Source: VGBO01 sp964453335 (GTDB lineage Bacteria; Actinomycetota; Acidimicrobiia; Acidimicrobiales; CAIXPF01). From it: DNA of 64,000 bases. The DNA lies in the NCBI GenBank assembly GCA_964453335.1, contig CAYVOK010000004.1:83891-147890 (forward strand), in the 5' to 3' direction. Under the pieces are notes generated by a model. It did not search any database, was not told the DNA's origin, and saw only the letters and a program-made list of their open reading frames with translations. Below are positions 41,406-49,991 of this stretch, one piece after another (positions within the stretch are counted from its first letter, which is position 1; each line of letters starts with the position of its first letter). Made by a program: the position numbers and the translations under genes.

Positions 41406-42531
41406 GTGCGCTCCGTGCGGCGAGGACGCGGTCTACTGCGTCGTCCGGGGTGTCGGCGAGAGCCGTCAGATGCCCCATCTTACGGCCGGGCCGCGGATCG
41501 GTCTTGCCGTACAGGTGGAGGGTGACGCCGGGGACGGCGAGCGCTGCCGCCCAGTCCGGTTCGCCGCCTGCGCGCAGCCACACGTCGCCGAGCAGGTTCG
41601 CCATCGCAGCCGGTCGGAACGGGGTGGTCGAACCGAGCGGGAGCCCACAGGCGGCCCGGAGCTGCTGGTCGAACTGGCTGGTCGGCGCCGCCTCGATCGT
41701 GAGGTGACCGGAGTTGTGGGGCCGGGGTGCGAGCTCGTTCACGACCACGTCACCGGCGCGGGTGACGAACAGTTCGACGGCGAGCACCCCGACGAGGTCG
41801 AACGCCTCGGCGATCCGTCGGGCGTACGCGTCGGCGGCCGCTGCGACCTCGGCGGGGAGTCGGGCCGGCGCGACCGACCAGTCGAGGATGTGGTCGGTGT
41901 GGTGGTTCTCGACGAGCGGATAGGTGACGACCGTGCCGTCGGTCCCCCGGGCGACGATCACCGAGCACTCCGCGGCGAGATCGACGAGCTCCTCGGCGAC
42001 GAGGTCGACGCCGGTGGGGAGCACGGCGAGGTCGTCGGGGTGACCGACACGCCACTGTCCCTTGCCGTCGTAACCGAACGCCGCGGTCTTCACCACCGCC
42101 GGGAACCCGAACGCGGCGACGTCCGCAGCGGAACCTACGGTCGCCCACCGCACGGTGGGGACCCCGGCGGCCGCGAGGAACGCCTTCTCCCGGGCACGGT
42201 TCTGGCAGGTGGCGGCCACCCGGGCCGACGGCCGGGCGGGCGGCGCCCCCGGCCCGGCGTCGAGCGCGGCGGCCGGGACGTTCTCGAACTCGATGGTGAC
42301 CACGTCGACCGCGGCACGGAAGGTGGCGAGAGCCGTCGGGTCGTCGTAGGCGGCGATGATCTCGTCGTCGGCGACCTCGCCGCACGGCGTCGGGGACGGC
42401 CCGTCACCGAGGGTCACGGTCCGGTACCCGGCGCGACGGGCGGCGAGGGCGAGCATCCGGCCGAGCTGTCCGGTGCCGAGCACACCCACGGTCGATCCGG
42501 GCGGCAGCGGCCGGTCGGTCCGCTCAGCCAT
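41395..42531 (-). CDS. purK: N5-carboxyaminoimidazole ribonucleotide synthase
   Basis: ATP-grasp enzyme converting AIR, bicarbonate and ATP to N5-CAIR. The 378-residue protein has TVGVLGTGQLGRMLALAAR, DVVTIEFENVPAAAL, PAVVKTAAFGYDGKGQW, VDLAAECSVIVARG, VELFVTRAGDVVVNELAPR and PHNSGHLTIEAAPTSQFDQ. ATG 42531 lies within the end of purE (8-nt overlap), so the two enzymes that hand over unstable N5-CAIR are made together. Confidence 0.96.
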   Translation of the reverse strand: MAERTDRPLPPGSTVGVLGTGQLGRMLALAARRAGYRTVTLGDGPSPTPCGEVADDEIIAAYDDPTALATFRAAVDVVTIEFENVPAAALDAGPGAPPARPSARVAATCQNRAREKAFLAAAGVPTVRWATVGSAADVAAFGFPAVVKTAAFGYDGKGQWRVGHPDDLAVLPTGVDLVAEELVDLAAECSVIVARGTDGTVVTYPLVENHHTDHILDWSVAPARLPAEVAAAADAYARRIAEAFDLVGVLAVELFVTRAGDVVVNELAPRPHNSGHLTIEAAPTSQFDQQLRAACGLPLGSTTPFRPAAMANLLGDVWLRAGGEPDWAAALAVPGVTLHLYGKTDPRPGRKMGHLTALADTPDDAVDRVLAARSALVH

Positions 42532-43024
42532 CGGTGTCGAGCACCGTCGCCGTGATCTCGGCCGCGCGGGCGGCGCGCCGACGTTCGAGCTCGGCCCGCA
42601 ACGCCGGGCGGGTGGCGCCGAGCACGGCGACGGCGAACAGCGCGGCGTTCGTCGCGCCGGCTTCGCCGATCGCCATCGTCGCGACGGGGACGCCGGCCGG
42701 CATCTGCACGATCGACAGGAGCGAGTCGACACCGGCGAGGGTCCGCGACCGGACGGGCACCCCGATGACGGGGACGACGGTGTGCGAGGCGAGCATGCCC
42801 GGCAGGTGGGCGGCCCCACCGGCCCCGGCGATGATCAGTTCGATGCCGCGTCCGGCGGCCTCGTGCGCGTACGTGGTGAGCAGGTCGGGGGTGCGGTGGG
42901 CCGAGACGACACGCGCCTCGTAGGGGATCCCGAAGTCGTCGAGGGTTGTCGCGGCGTGGCGCATCGTGTCCCAGTCGGACTGCGATCCCATGACGACGCC
43001 GACGATCGGCGACGGGTCGGTCAC
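42524..43024 (-). CDS. purE: N5-carboxyaminoimidazole ribonucleotide mutase
   Basis: Class I PurE, moving the carboxylate of N5-CAIR to give CAIR. The 166-residue protein has VGVVMGSQSDWDTMRHA, ARVVSAHRTPDLLTTYA (catalytic His in SAHR), IIAGAGGAAHLPGM, VIGVPVRSRTLAGVDSLLS and MPAGVPVATMAIGEAGATNA. The start is GTG 43024, overlapping purC by 4 nt (GTGA). The presence of purK next door confirms the class I pathway. Confidence 0.96.
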   Translation of the reverse strand: MTDPSPIVGVVMGSQSDWDTMRHAATTLDDFGIPYEARVVSAHRTPDLLTTYAHEAAGRGIELIIAGAGGAAHLPGMLASHTVVPVIGVPVRSRTLAGVDSLLSIVQMPAGVPVATMAIGEAGATNAALFAVAVLGATRPALRAELERRRAARAAEITATVLDTDG

Positions 43025-43947
43025 GGCGTGCTCCCTCCGTCGGTGCGGTCCTTCCAGCGTCGCAGATTCGCCTCGACGCGGGCCACGGCGGGTTCGGCAC
43101 CGGGTTCGAAGGTAGTGCCGGTGAGCCGTTCGAACACCTCGACGATGCGGCGCGCGAGTTCGGCGACGAGGTCGGCGGGCAGCGCGGGTGCGTCGCCGTC
43201 GCCCCGGTACCCGGCCTCGGCGAACCATCGGCGGACGAGCTCCTTGTCGAGGTGGTCGCGGGTGCCGGCGCGCCAGAACCGCGACGAGTCCGGGGTGTGC
43301 ACCTCGTCGATGAGGCGGAGACGACCGTCCGCATCGACGCCGAACTCGTACTTCGTGTCGACGAGGACGAGGCCGGCGGCGGACGCCCGCTCGACGCCGC
43401 GGCGGAACACCGCGAGCGCGGTGGTGCAGACCTCCTCCCAACGGTCGGCGTCGACGAGGCCGGTGCGGACCACGTCCGCGGACGAGATCGGTTCGTCGTG
43501 CGCCCCGGCCTGCGCCTTCGTGGTCGGCGTGATGATCGGGGTCGGCAACGGGTCGCCCTCGGCGAGGCCGTCGGGGAGGCGGACCCCGTACAGCTCACGT
43601 GCGCCGTCCCGGTAGCGCGGCCACAGCGACGTCGAGGTGACGCCGGTCAGCGCCCCGCGGACGACGACCTCGACGGGCAGCGCTGTGCACGCCCGCACGA
43701 TGCTCACCGCAGGATCGGGGACCTCGAGCAGGTGTGATGGGACGATGTCGGCGAGCTGGTCGAACCACCAGGCGGACAGCCGGGTGAGGACCTCGCCCTT
43801 GTGTGGGATCAGACCGACGACCCGGTCGAACGCGGAGAGCCGGTCGGTGGCGACGAGCGCCAGGGTGCCGGCGTCGACGCGGTAGACGTCGCGCACCTTG
43901 CCGCGGACGAGCGGCCCGAGGAAGTCGAGGTCAGTGCGGTCGAGCAC
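43021..43947 (-). CDS. purC: Phosphoribosylaminoimidazole-succinocarboxamide synthase
   Basis: SAICAR synthase: joins aspartate to CAIR using ATP. The 308-residue protein (longer yeast/actinobacterial type) has FLGPLVRGKVRDVYRVD, ATDRLSAFDRVVGLIPHKG, EVVVRGALTGVTSTSLW, LVLVDTKYEFGVDADGRLR and LIDEVHTPDSSRFW. Its 5' end overlaps the end of purQ by 17 nt. Confidence 0.96.
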   Translation of the reverse strand: MLDRTDLDFLGPLVRGKVRDVYRVDAGTLALVATDRLSAFDRVVGLIPHKGEVLTRLSAWWFDQLADIVPSHLLEVPDPAVSIVRACTALPVEVVVRGALTGVTSTSLWPRYRDGARELYGVRLPDGLAEGDPLPTPIITPTTKAQAGAHDEPISSADVVRTGLVDADRWEEVCTTALAVFRRGVERASAAGLVLVDTKYEFGVDADGRLRLIDEVHTPDSSRFWRAGTRDHLDKELVRRWFAEAGYRGDGDAPALPADLVAELARRIVEVFERLTGTTFEPGAEPAVARVEANLRRWKDRTDGGSTP

Positions 43948-44698
43948 GACGGCGGTCCTCGGCGAGTTCGACGAATGAGCGGAACAGCGGCAGTCCCGAC
44001 CGGCCCGGCCGCTCCGGGAAGGCGTTCTGCGCGTCGGTCACGTGGTCCTCGGGGTGCGGCATGAGCCCCCACACGGTGCCGGTGTCGTCGACGAGGCCGG
44101 CGATGTCGTCGACGGACCCGTTCGGGTTCGTCCCCTCGACGTACCGCAGGAGCACGTTGCCGTTGGCCGCGAGGTGGGAGGCGAGATCCGGGTCGGCGAT
44201 CGCGATCCGACCTTCGCCGTGCGCGACCGGGCACGCGAGCATGCCCGAGGTGTCGGTGCGCAGCGCGGCCCGGGACGAGGCGGGCGGTTGCAGGGTCACC
44301 CACCGGCACACGAACCGTCCTGCGGCGTTGTGGGTGAGGGTGACGCGACGTGCGGTGCCGGCGGGGCCGGGGAGCAGCCCGGCGCGCACGAGCACCTGGA
44401 ACCCGTTGCAGATCCCGAGCACCGGTCGACCGGTGGCGGCGACCGCAGCGAGCAGCCCGCCGGTCTCGAGTGCGAGCCGTGTACCGGCGCCGAGCGCGTC
44501 GCCGTAGGAGAACCCGCCGGGGACGAGGACGGCGTCGAACTCGGTGAGTCGGCGCTCTGCCGCGCCACCGTCGAGGCGGCCGAGTTCGAGGACGTGCACC
44601 GTCTCGGTGGTCGCACCGGCGAGGTGGAACGCGCGTGCCGCCTCGTCGTCCCGGTTGGTGCCCGGGGCGTGGAGCACGGCGACGCGCACGGCGCTCAT
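43931..44698 (-). CDS. purQ: FGAM synthase, glutamine amidotransferase subunit
   Basis: Supplies ammonia to PurL for the fourth step of IMP synthesis. The 255-residue class I amidotransferase has VRVAVLHAPGTNRDDEAARA, VLVPGGFSYGDALGAG, the nucleophile Cys in PVLGICNGFQVLVRAGLLPG, and the His/Glu pair in WGLMPHPEDHV. ATG 44698 overlaps the purL stop by 4 nt (ATGA), matching the need for equal amounts of the two subunits. Confidence 0.96.
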   Translation of the reverse strand: MSAVRVAVLHAPGTNRDDEAARAFHLAGATTETVHVLELGRLDGGAAERRLTEFDAVLVPGGFSYGDALGAGTRLALETGGLLAAVAATGRPVLGICNGFQVLVRAGLLPGPAGTARRVTLTHNAAGRFVCRWVTLQPPASSRAALRTDTSGMLACPVAHGEGRIAIADPDLASHLAANGNVLLRYVEGTNPNGSVDDIAGLVDDTGTVWGLMPHPEDHVTDAQNAFPERPGRSGLPLFRSFVELAEDRRRARPH

Positions 44699-47535
44699 CG
44701 GGTGAACGCCTCGACGAGTCGGTCGACGGTGACGTCGACGGCGGCCGTGCCGTCGACGGCGACCCGGAGGCGCCCGTCGGCGGTCGGTGCGCCGAGCCGC
44801 TGCCACGGGAGGCCGGCGAGTGCCGTCTCGAGTGCGGCCTCGGCGCCCGGTGCGGCCTGCAGCAGCAGTCGTCCGGTGCTCTCCGCGAACAGCGCGGCGG
44901 TCTGGCTGATCCCGTCCGCCGCGGCGCGCACGTCGACGGCGAGCCCGCAGCGACCGGCGAGCGCGAACTCGGCGAGCGCCACGGCGAGACCACCCTCGGA
45001 GGGATCGTGCGCGGCGGCGACGTACCCGGCGCGGATCGCCGCGTGGACGGCCCGGTACCGGGCGAGCGGATCCGTGTCGGGGAGGCCGGCGACCTCGCCG
45101 CCGTCGACACCGAGCAGTTCGGCGACGAGCGATCCGCCGAAGTGCGCACCCGTGCGACCGACGAGGTACACGGCACCGGCGGACGGCCGGAGCGCGGCCC
45201 CGACCACCCGACGGTGGTCGGGGACGATGCCGAGCGCAGTGACGAGCAGTGTCGGCGGGATCGGCCGACCGTCGAACTCGTTGAACAGGCTGTCCTTGCC
45301 GGACACGAACGGCGCCGAATATGCGAGGGCGCCGTCACGGCATCCTTCGACCGCCCGGACGAGCGAGCCGAGCCGGTCGGGGATCGTCGGGTTCCCCCAA
45401 CAGAAGTTGTCGAGCAGCGCGACCCGGTCGGGGTCGGCGCCGACGACGACGAGGTTCCGGAACGCCTCGTCGATGACGGCGAGCGCCATGGCGTGCGGGT
45501 CGATGCGACCGAGACGCGGGTTGACCCCGAGGCCGAGGGCGACGGCGCGACCGCCCTCCCACGAGCCGAGCGGGACGAACGCCGTGCCGTCGGAGGGGCC
45601 GTCCGCCTCGGGTCCGCACCACGGGCGGACGAGGGTGCCCCCGCGCACCTCGTGGTCGTAGGACGACACGATCGCCGCCTTCGAGGCGACGGTCGGTTGC
45701 GCGAGCAGGGCGAGGAGGGTGCCGGTCGGCTCGGTGACGGTCGGTTCCGCGGTCGCAGGAGCCGGGTCCTGCCAGACGGCGTCCATCGTGCGACGCGGGC
45801 AGCCGCCGTGCACCATCGCCATCGGGAGGTCGACGACGGTCCGGTCGCCGTGGCGGACCCGCAGGCGCCGGTCGCCGGTGAGCCGGCCGACGACGCTGAT
45901 CTCGACCCCCCAGCGCACACCGAGTGCCTCGAGTTCGTCGATACGGTCGGCGGGGACGGCGAGCACCATGCGTTCCTGCGCCTCGGAGAGCCAGACCTCC
46001 CAGGGCCGCAGGCCCGCGTACTTGCGTGGCACGGTCGTGAGGTCGACGTCGACGCCGACCTCGGCCGCGAGCTCGCCGATCGCCGAGGAGAACCCGCCGG
46101 CTCCGCAGTCGGTGATCGCCCGGTACAGGCCGGCGTCGCGTGCTTCGACGACGAGTTCGAGGGCACCCTTCTCGGTGATCGGGTCGCCGATCTGCACGGC
46201 GGAGCCTGCGACGTCGACGGTCGTGTGGTCGAGCTCCGCGGACGAGAACGTGGCGCCGTGGATGCCGTCCCGTCCGGTGCGGCCGCCGACGACGACGACG
46301 AGGTCGCCCGCCCGCGGGTCGGAGGGGTGCGAACCGGTGGGCAGGATCCCGACGGCACCGCAGTACACGAGTGGGTTGCCGAGGTACCCGGCGTCGTAGA
46401 CGACGGCACCGGCGAGGGTGGGCAGGCCGAGCTTGTTGCCGTAGTCGCCGATGCCGGCGACGACGCCCTCGGCGACGCGGGCGGGGTGCAGCACCCCGGC
46501 GGGGACGTCCGCCTCGGGGGTGTCCGGCGGTGCGAAGCACAACACGTCGAGGCACGCGATCGGACGGGCCGACACGCCGACGACGTCGCGCACCACACCG
46601 CCGACGCCGGTGTTCGCGCCGCCGAAGGGTTCGAGCGCGGACGGATGGTTGTGCGTCTCGACCTTGATGGCGAGGTCGTGCGTGTCGTCGAACGCGATGA
46701 TGCCGGCGTTGTCGACGAACGCGGAGCGCACCCACGGCTTGGCGAGCTGCTCGGTGACGGACCGCAGGCACGATCCGAGCAGACCGTCGACGACACGCTC
46801 GGCGACCGGTGCGCCGTCGGCGGCGAGGTGGCGCAGCGTGATGCGGGCCCGGAACGTCTTGTGCAGACAGTGTTCCGACCAGGTCTGGGCGAGCGTCTCG
46901 AGCTCGGCGTCGGTCGGATCGCGGCCCTCGTCACGGAAGAACGTCCGGATCGCGGCGAGTTCGGCGGCGTCGAGGGACAGCAGTCGTTCCCGGGAGAGCG
47001 CCGCGAGTGCGGCATCGTCGAGGGTGCGGATCGGCACGGTCTCGACGTCGTCGCTCTCGGGTGGGGCGAGACCGAACGGCGGGTCGAGCACGCCGAGCGC
47101 GAACCGTTCGATCGTCGGGTTCGCGAGCTGGGTGGCGGCGAAGTCGGCCAGCGCCGTCGGGTCGGCGTCACCCGTGAAGCGGTAGGCGGTGACGGTCGCG
47201 GCACGGAGGTCGTGCACACCGAAGCGCGCGGCGACGTCGACGACGGCGCGTGCCTCGGCGTCGGTCACACCCGGCAGCAGGCCGACCTCGACGCTGCCCG
47301 CCGGGGCGTCGACGATGCCGGTGTGCACGGTCGCGTCCTCGACGACGACGTCGGCGAGCGCCCGTGCGACGAGGCCGGCCGCGATCGCGCCGTCGAGGGT
47401 GCGATCGAGTTGGACGACGCGGACGATCTCGCAGTCGACGAGGCCGCGCAACCCGGCTCGGTGGGCGGCGGCGAGCACCGCAGCGGCCCGCGGATGCGGG
47501 TCCCGTCCGCGGACCTCGATGCGGCAGGGGGACAT
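44695..47535 (-). CDS. purL: FGAM synthase, PurS-PurL fusion
   Basis: Synthetase subunit converting FGAR to FGAM. At 946 residues it is about 200 longer than the usual small PurL. The extra N-terminus contains two PurS-like repeats: residues 4-70 (CRIEVRGRDPHPRAAAV ... LADVVVEDATV) and 81-148 (SVEVGLLPGVTDAEARAVVD ... LANPTIERFALG), the second matching PurS closely. PurL proper follows, with the catalytic TWSEHCLHKTF (His222), VETHNHPSALEPFGGA, GIGDYGNKLGLPT and ITDCGAGGFSSAIGELA. No free purS is found. It heads the nine-gene purine operon, with ATG 8 nt after TAGGGT, and so appears to be translated from a leaderless mRNA. Confidence 0.93.
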   Translation of the reverse strand: MSPCRIEVRGRDPHPRAAAVLAAAHRAGLRGLVDCEIVRVVQLDRTLDGAIAAGLVARALADVVVEDATVHTGIVDAPAGSVEVGLLPGVTDAEARAVVDVAARFGVHDLRAATVTAYRFTGDADPTALADFAATQLANPTIERFALGVLDPPFGLAPPESDDVETVPIRTLDDAALAALSRERLLSLDAAELAAIRTFFRDEGRDPTDAELETLAQTWSEHCLHKTFRARITLRHLAADGAPVAERVVDGLLGSCLRSVTEQLAKPWVRSAFVDNAGIIAFDDTHDLAIKVETHNHPSALEPFGGANTGVGGVVRDVVGVSARPIACLDVLCFAPPDTPEADVPAGVLHPARVAEGVVAGIGDYGNKLGLPTLAGAVVYDAGYLGNPLVYCGAVGILPTGSHPSDPRAGDLVVVVGGRTGRDGIHGATFSSAELDHTTVDVAGSAVQIGDPITEKGALELVVEARDAGLYRAITDCGAGGFSSAIGELAAEVGVDVDLTTVPRKYAGLRPWEVWLSEAQERMVLAVPADRIDELEALGVRWGVEISVVGRLTGDRRLRVRHGDRTVVDLPMAMVHGGCPRRTMDAVWQDPAPATAEPTVTEPTGTLLALLAQPTVASKAAIVSSYDHEVRGGTLVRPWCGPEADGPSDGTAFVPLGSWEGGRAVALGLGVNPRLGRIDPHAMALAVIDEAFRNLVVVGADPDRVALLDNFCWGNPTIPDRLGSLVRAVEGCRDGALAYSAPFVSGKDSLFNEFDGRPIPPTLLVTALGIVPDHRRVVGAALRPSAGAVYLVGRTGAHFGGSLVAELLGVDGGEVAGLPDTDPLARYRAVHAAIRAGYVAAAHDPSEGGLAVALAEFALAGRCGLAVDVRAAADGISQTAALFAESTGRLLLQAAPGAEAALETALAGLPWQRLGAPTADGRLRVAVDGTAAVDVTVDRLVEAFTR

Positions 47536-47543
47536 CGCTGCCG

Positions 47544-47549
47544 ACCCTA
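47544..47549 (-). promoter_or_regulatory. purL: -10 box (TAGGGT), purine operon
   Basis: Minus-strand TAGGGT ends 8 nt before the purL ATG 47535. I see no riboswitch-like leader, since there is no space for one between the promoter and the start. Confidence 0.6.
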
Positions 47550-47566
47550 GTGGCCGGGCGCAGGGG

Positions 47567-48139
47567 TCATCGCACCGTGCGGAACGGCGGCGGCGGGCGT
47601 TCGGGGACGGCGACGGGTGCGGTCGGCCAGCCGAGGTAGATCACGGCGACGACCCGGTCGGTGTCGGCGAAACCGCACAACGTCCGCACGGCGGGCACCG
47701 TCGTGACCCGGCCGGTCCCCCAGTACGAGGCGAGACCGGCGGCGGTTGCAGCGAGGAGCAGGGTCTGCACCGCGGCGGCGACCGCGTCGCGGTCCTCGGC
47801 GGCACGTTCGGGGTCGGGATCGGTTGCGCATCCGACGACGAGCACGGTCGGTGTCCGCTGGTACTTGGTGCGCGCCTTCGCGACCTTTCCGTCGTCGGCT
47901 CCGTCGGCGGCGAGTGCGTCGGCCACTGCGGCGCCGAGTCGACCGCGCGCGTCGCCGGTGAGGGCGGCGAAGCGCCACGGCCACGTGCGCTTGTGGTTCG
48001 GCGCCCATGTGGCGATCCGGCAGAGTCGTTCGACGAGGTCGTCGGGCACCGGACGGGTCGCATCGACGAGGAGGCTGGTGCGACGTCGCGCCGCGAGCGC
48101 CTCGAACGCGTCGAGTCCGTCGAGCGCGGGGTCAGACAC
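47567..48139 (-). CDS. Nitroreductase-family FMN oxidoreductase
   Basis: A 190-residue nitroreductase-fold protein. LAARRRTSLLVDATRPVP gives the R-R-S FMN-phosphate contact region, WAPNHKRTWPWRFAALTGDA the second, and LLLAATAAGLASYWGTG the conserved Gly-rich helix start. Members reduce nitro compounds, quinones or flavins with NAD(P)H. Its start overlaps the end of the small membrane protein gene by 8 nt; purL begins 31 nt after its stop but has its own promoter. Confidence 0.86.
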   Translation of the reverse strand: MSDPALDGLDAFEALAARRRTSLLVDATRPVPDDLVERLCRIATWAPNHKRTWPWRFAALTGDARGRLGAAVADALAADGADDGKVAKARTKYQRTPTVLVVGCATDPDPERAAEDRDAVAAAVQTLLLAATAAGLASYWGTGRVTTVPAVRTLCGFADTDRVVAVIYLGWPTAPVAVPERPPPPFRTVR

Positions 48140-48344
48140 GGGTGCGCATGGCGCTCAGGATCTCGAGCACACCGATCGTCACGGCGACGAGGAACAGGGT
48201 CGCGTGCACGACGATCGGCGGCCGGAAGGCGAGCACGAGGAGTGTGACGACGCCGAGGTATGCGACACGGATACGGAGCAGGGTGTCGAAGGTGACGAGC
48301 GGCCCGGTGACGTGGTCGTCCCGTTCCTGCACCGTGGTTGACAC
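48132..48344 (-). CDS. Small two-helix membrane protein, unknown function
   Basis: A 70-residue protein with two predicted hydrophobic segments, VAYLGVVTLLVLAF and ATLFLVAVTIGVLEILSA, separated by RPPIVVH, and a charged N-terminus. I do not recognise a family. It is supported as a real gene by a GGAGGG ribosome-binding site before GTG 48344 and by its 8-nt overlap with the nitroreductase gene. A TAGTTT sequence (48392-48387) about 42 nt upstream could be its promoter. Confidence 0.6.
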   Translation of the reverse strand: MSTTVQERDDHVTGPLVTFDTLLRIRVAYLGVVTLLVLAFRPPIVVHATLFLVAVTIGVLEILSAMRTRV

Positions 48345-48421
48345 GATCCCTCCGCTTTTCCACCGATTCCCGCCGACCCGGTGCGGAAACTATCGGTACA
48401 CCACGCTCCGGTGGTGGATGC

Positions 48422-49021
48422 TCACGCTCCGTGATCGAGCGGGGCGAAGAGCTCGACGACGGGCCGGTCGACAGGGTCGGTCGGCGCCGGCCACACGGCG
48501 GTCACGGGGGCGAGGACGGGCGGCACCGCACCCGCCTCGGGACGTGGCCCGACGCCACGCCAGAGGACGGCGAGTTCGGTCGGCCGGCACAGGACGCGGG
48601 CGTCCCAGTGCGGCGTCGCATGGTGTTGGACGACGAGACGCACGCTGTCGAGCACGGCGTCGACGACGTCGGCGGTCGCGCCCGGCGCCATCGTGCGCAG
48701 GGCCGTCTCGAACAGATCCGACGACGACGCGAACACGCCGACGTTCCGCCAGGTGTACGCGCCACGGCGACGCGCACCCCGCATCCCTGCGGCCCGCAGG
48801 CGCCGCACGAGCTCGCGGGCGTCGACGGGGACGGCGCCCGCGTCGACGGCCGCGCTGCGCTGGCCGGCGTCGATGTCGTAGTGGTCGCCCTGGAACGCGA
48901 TGCGGCGCACCCCGATCGCCCCGGCGAACGCGTGGAGCTCGTCGAGGCTCGTGTCGCTGCACAGGTGGGCCCAGTGGCGGCCGCGCCACGGCCAGGCGGC
49001 GGCGTCGACGAGGACGGTCAC
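48422..49021 (-). CDS. DUF4031-domain protein
   Basis: A 199-residue protein whose first about 80 residues match the uncharacterised DUF4031 domain: VTVLVDAAAWPWRGRHWAHL, SDTSLDELHAFAGAIG, FQGDHYDIDAGQRSAAVDAG and DARELVRRLRAAGMR. The remaining 110 residues have no recognisable motif. I prefer GTG 49021, which overlaps the dut stop by 4 nt (GTGA) and begins directly at the domain; GTG 49039 would add six residues. It is the last gene of a coupled set with dut and a CoA-binding protein. Function is unknown. Confidence 0.78.
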   Translation of the reverse strand: MTVLVDAAAWPWRGRHWAHLCSDTSLDELHAFAGAIGVRRIAFQGDHYDIDAGQRSAAVDAGAVPVDARELVRRLRAAGMRGARRRGAYTWRNVGVFASSSDLFETALRTMAPGATADVVDAVLDSVRLVVQHHATPHWDARVLCRPTELAVLWRGVGPRPEAGAVPPVLAPVTAVWPAPTDPVDRPVVELFAPLDHGA

Positions 49022-49470
49022 CGGCCGGTGTGCCCCCACCCCTGTTCGCCCCGGTCGGTGGCCTCGAGCTCGTCGACCTCGACGAGTTCGACGGCGGGGA
49101 AGGGCACGATCAGGAGCTGGGCAATGCGATCACCCGCGTGCACGGTGTACGGCGTGGTCGGGTCGGTGTTGACGAGCAGGACCTGCAGCTCACCGCGGTA
49201 GCCCGCGTCGATGAGCCCCGGCGTATTGAGGCACGTGACGCCGTGGTTGCGGGCGAGTCCGCTGCGCGGGAGCACGAGCGCGGCGTACCCCCAGGGGAGA
49301 CCGACGGCGACCCCGGTGCCGACGACCGCCCGTCCGCCTCCGGCGGGCAGGTCGACGTCGTGCACGGCGCACAGGTCGAGGCCGGCGTCACCCGGCCGGG
49401 CGGCGACGGGGACGACGGCGTCGGGGTGGAGCCGTCGCCAGGCGATGCGGAACGGTTCGGCGGCGGTCAC
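49018..49470 (-). CDS. dut: dUTP diphosphatase
   Basis: Hydrolyses dUTP to dUMP, keeping uracil out of DNA. The 150-residue trimer-type dUTPase has all five motifs: PGDAGLDLCA (1), VLPRSGLARNHGV (2), NTPGLIDAGYRGELQVLLVN (3, catalytic Asp), GDRIAQLLIVPF (4) and RGEQGWGHTGR (5, where RGxGGFGSTG is usual; Trp replaces the stacking Phe). GTG 49470 overlaps the CoA-binding gene by 4 nt. Confidence 0.94.
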   Translation of the reverse strand: MTAAEPFRIAWRRLHPDAVVPVAARPGDAGLDLCAVHDVDLPAGGGRAVVGTGVAVGLPWGYAALVLPRSGLARNHGVTCLNTPGLIDAGYRGELQVLLVNTDPTTPYTVHAGDRIAQLLIVPFPAVELVEVDELEATDRGEQGWGHTGR

Positions 49471-49928
49471 GCCGCCCCGGTCCGGTCGGCCTCGGCGAGG
49501 ATCCGGGCGTCGACGCCGAGGCACCGGTCCTCCACGTAGCGGACACCGGCCTCCTCTGCGATGGCGCGGGCGGCGACGGAGCGGATGCCGGACTGCAGCC
49601 AGACCGCGGCGGCACCCACGGCGACGGCGTCGGTGACGACACCCGGGGTCTCGGCGGAGGGGCGGAACACGTCGACGAGGTCGATCGTCGTACCCGTCGC
49701 GGCGAGGGCGTCGGCGGCCGCCTGCAGGCTGTGGTGTGCGGGGAGACCGAGCACGGTGCCGCCCCGCGGGTTCACCGGCACCACGTGGAAGCCGAGGTCC
49801 ACGAGACGGGCCGGGATGCGGTGCGCCGCCTTCGTCGGCTCGTCCGACGCACCGACGACGACGATCGTGCGCACGCCGCGCAGCAGGGTGACGACGTCGG
49901 CGGGGAGCGGTACGTGGGCGGACGTCAC
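49467..49928 (-). CDS. CoA-binding-domain protein (YccU-like)
   Basis: A 153-residue single Rossmann-like CoA-binding domain. It shows TIVVVGASDEPTKAAHRIPA, LGFHVVPVNPRGGTVLG, DLVDVFRPSAET and VWLQSGIRSVAARAIAEEAG, then VEDRCLGVDARIL, the standard YccU pattern. The biochemical role of the family is unclear. GTG 49928 has GGAGGGT upstream. It heads the unit with dut and the DUF4031 gene and is divergent from typA. Confidence 0.87.
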   Translation of the reverse strand: MTSAHVPLPADVVTLLRGVRTIVVVGASDEPTKAAHRIPARLVDLGFHVVPVNPRGGTVLGLPAHHSLQAAADALAATGTTIDLVDVFRPSAETPGVVTDAVAVGAAAVWLQSGIRSVAARAIAEEAGVRYVEDRCLGVDARILAEADRTGAA

Positions 49929-49952
49929 GTCGGACCCTCCACGGTCACCCGG

Positions 49953-49958
49953 TACGCT
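49953..49958 (+). promoter_or_regulatory. -10 box (TACGCT), typA-orn unit
   Basis: TACGCT lies 33 nt before ATG 49992, so this unit has a short leader containing CGGAAG. Confidence 0.45.
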
Positions 49959-49991
49959 TGCCGGGCCCCATTCCCGGCCCGGAAGCTCCAC

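Noticed and set aside
49925..49955. A fourth leaderless mini-ORF (VEGPT) before the CoA-binding gene
   Set aside because: The frame GTG-GAG-GGT-CCG-ACG-TGA does overlap the main GTG as GTGA, but the upstream TACCGG lacks the final T of the -10 pattern and the length is five, not six, codons. Too weak to count.
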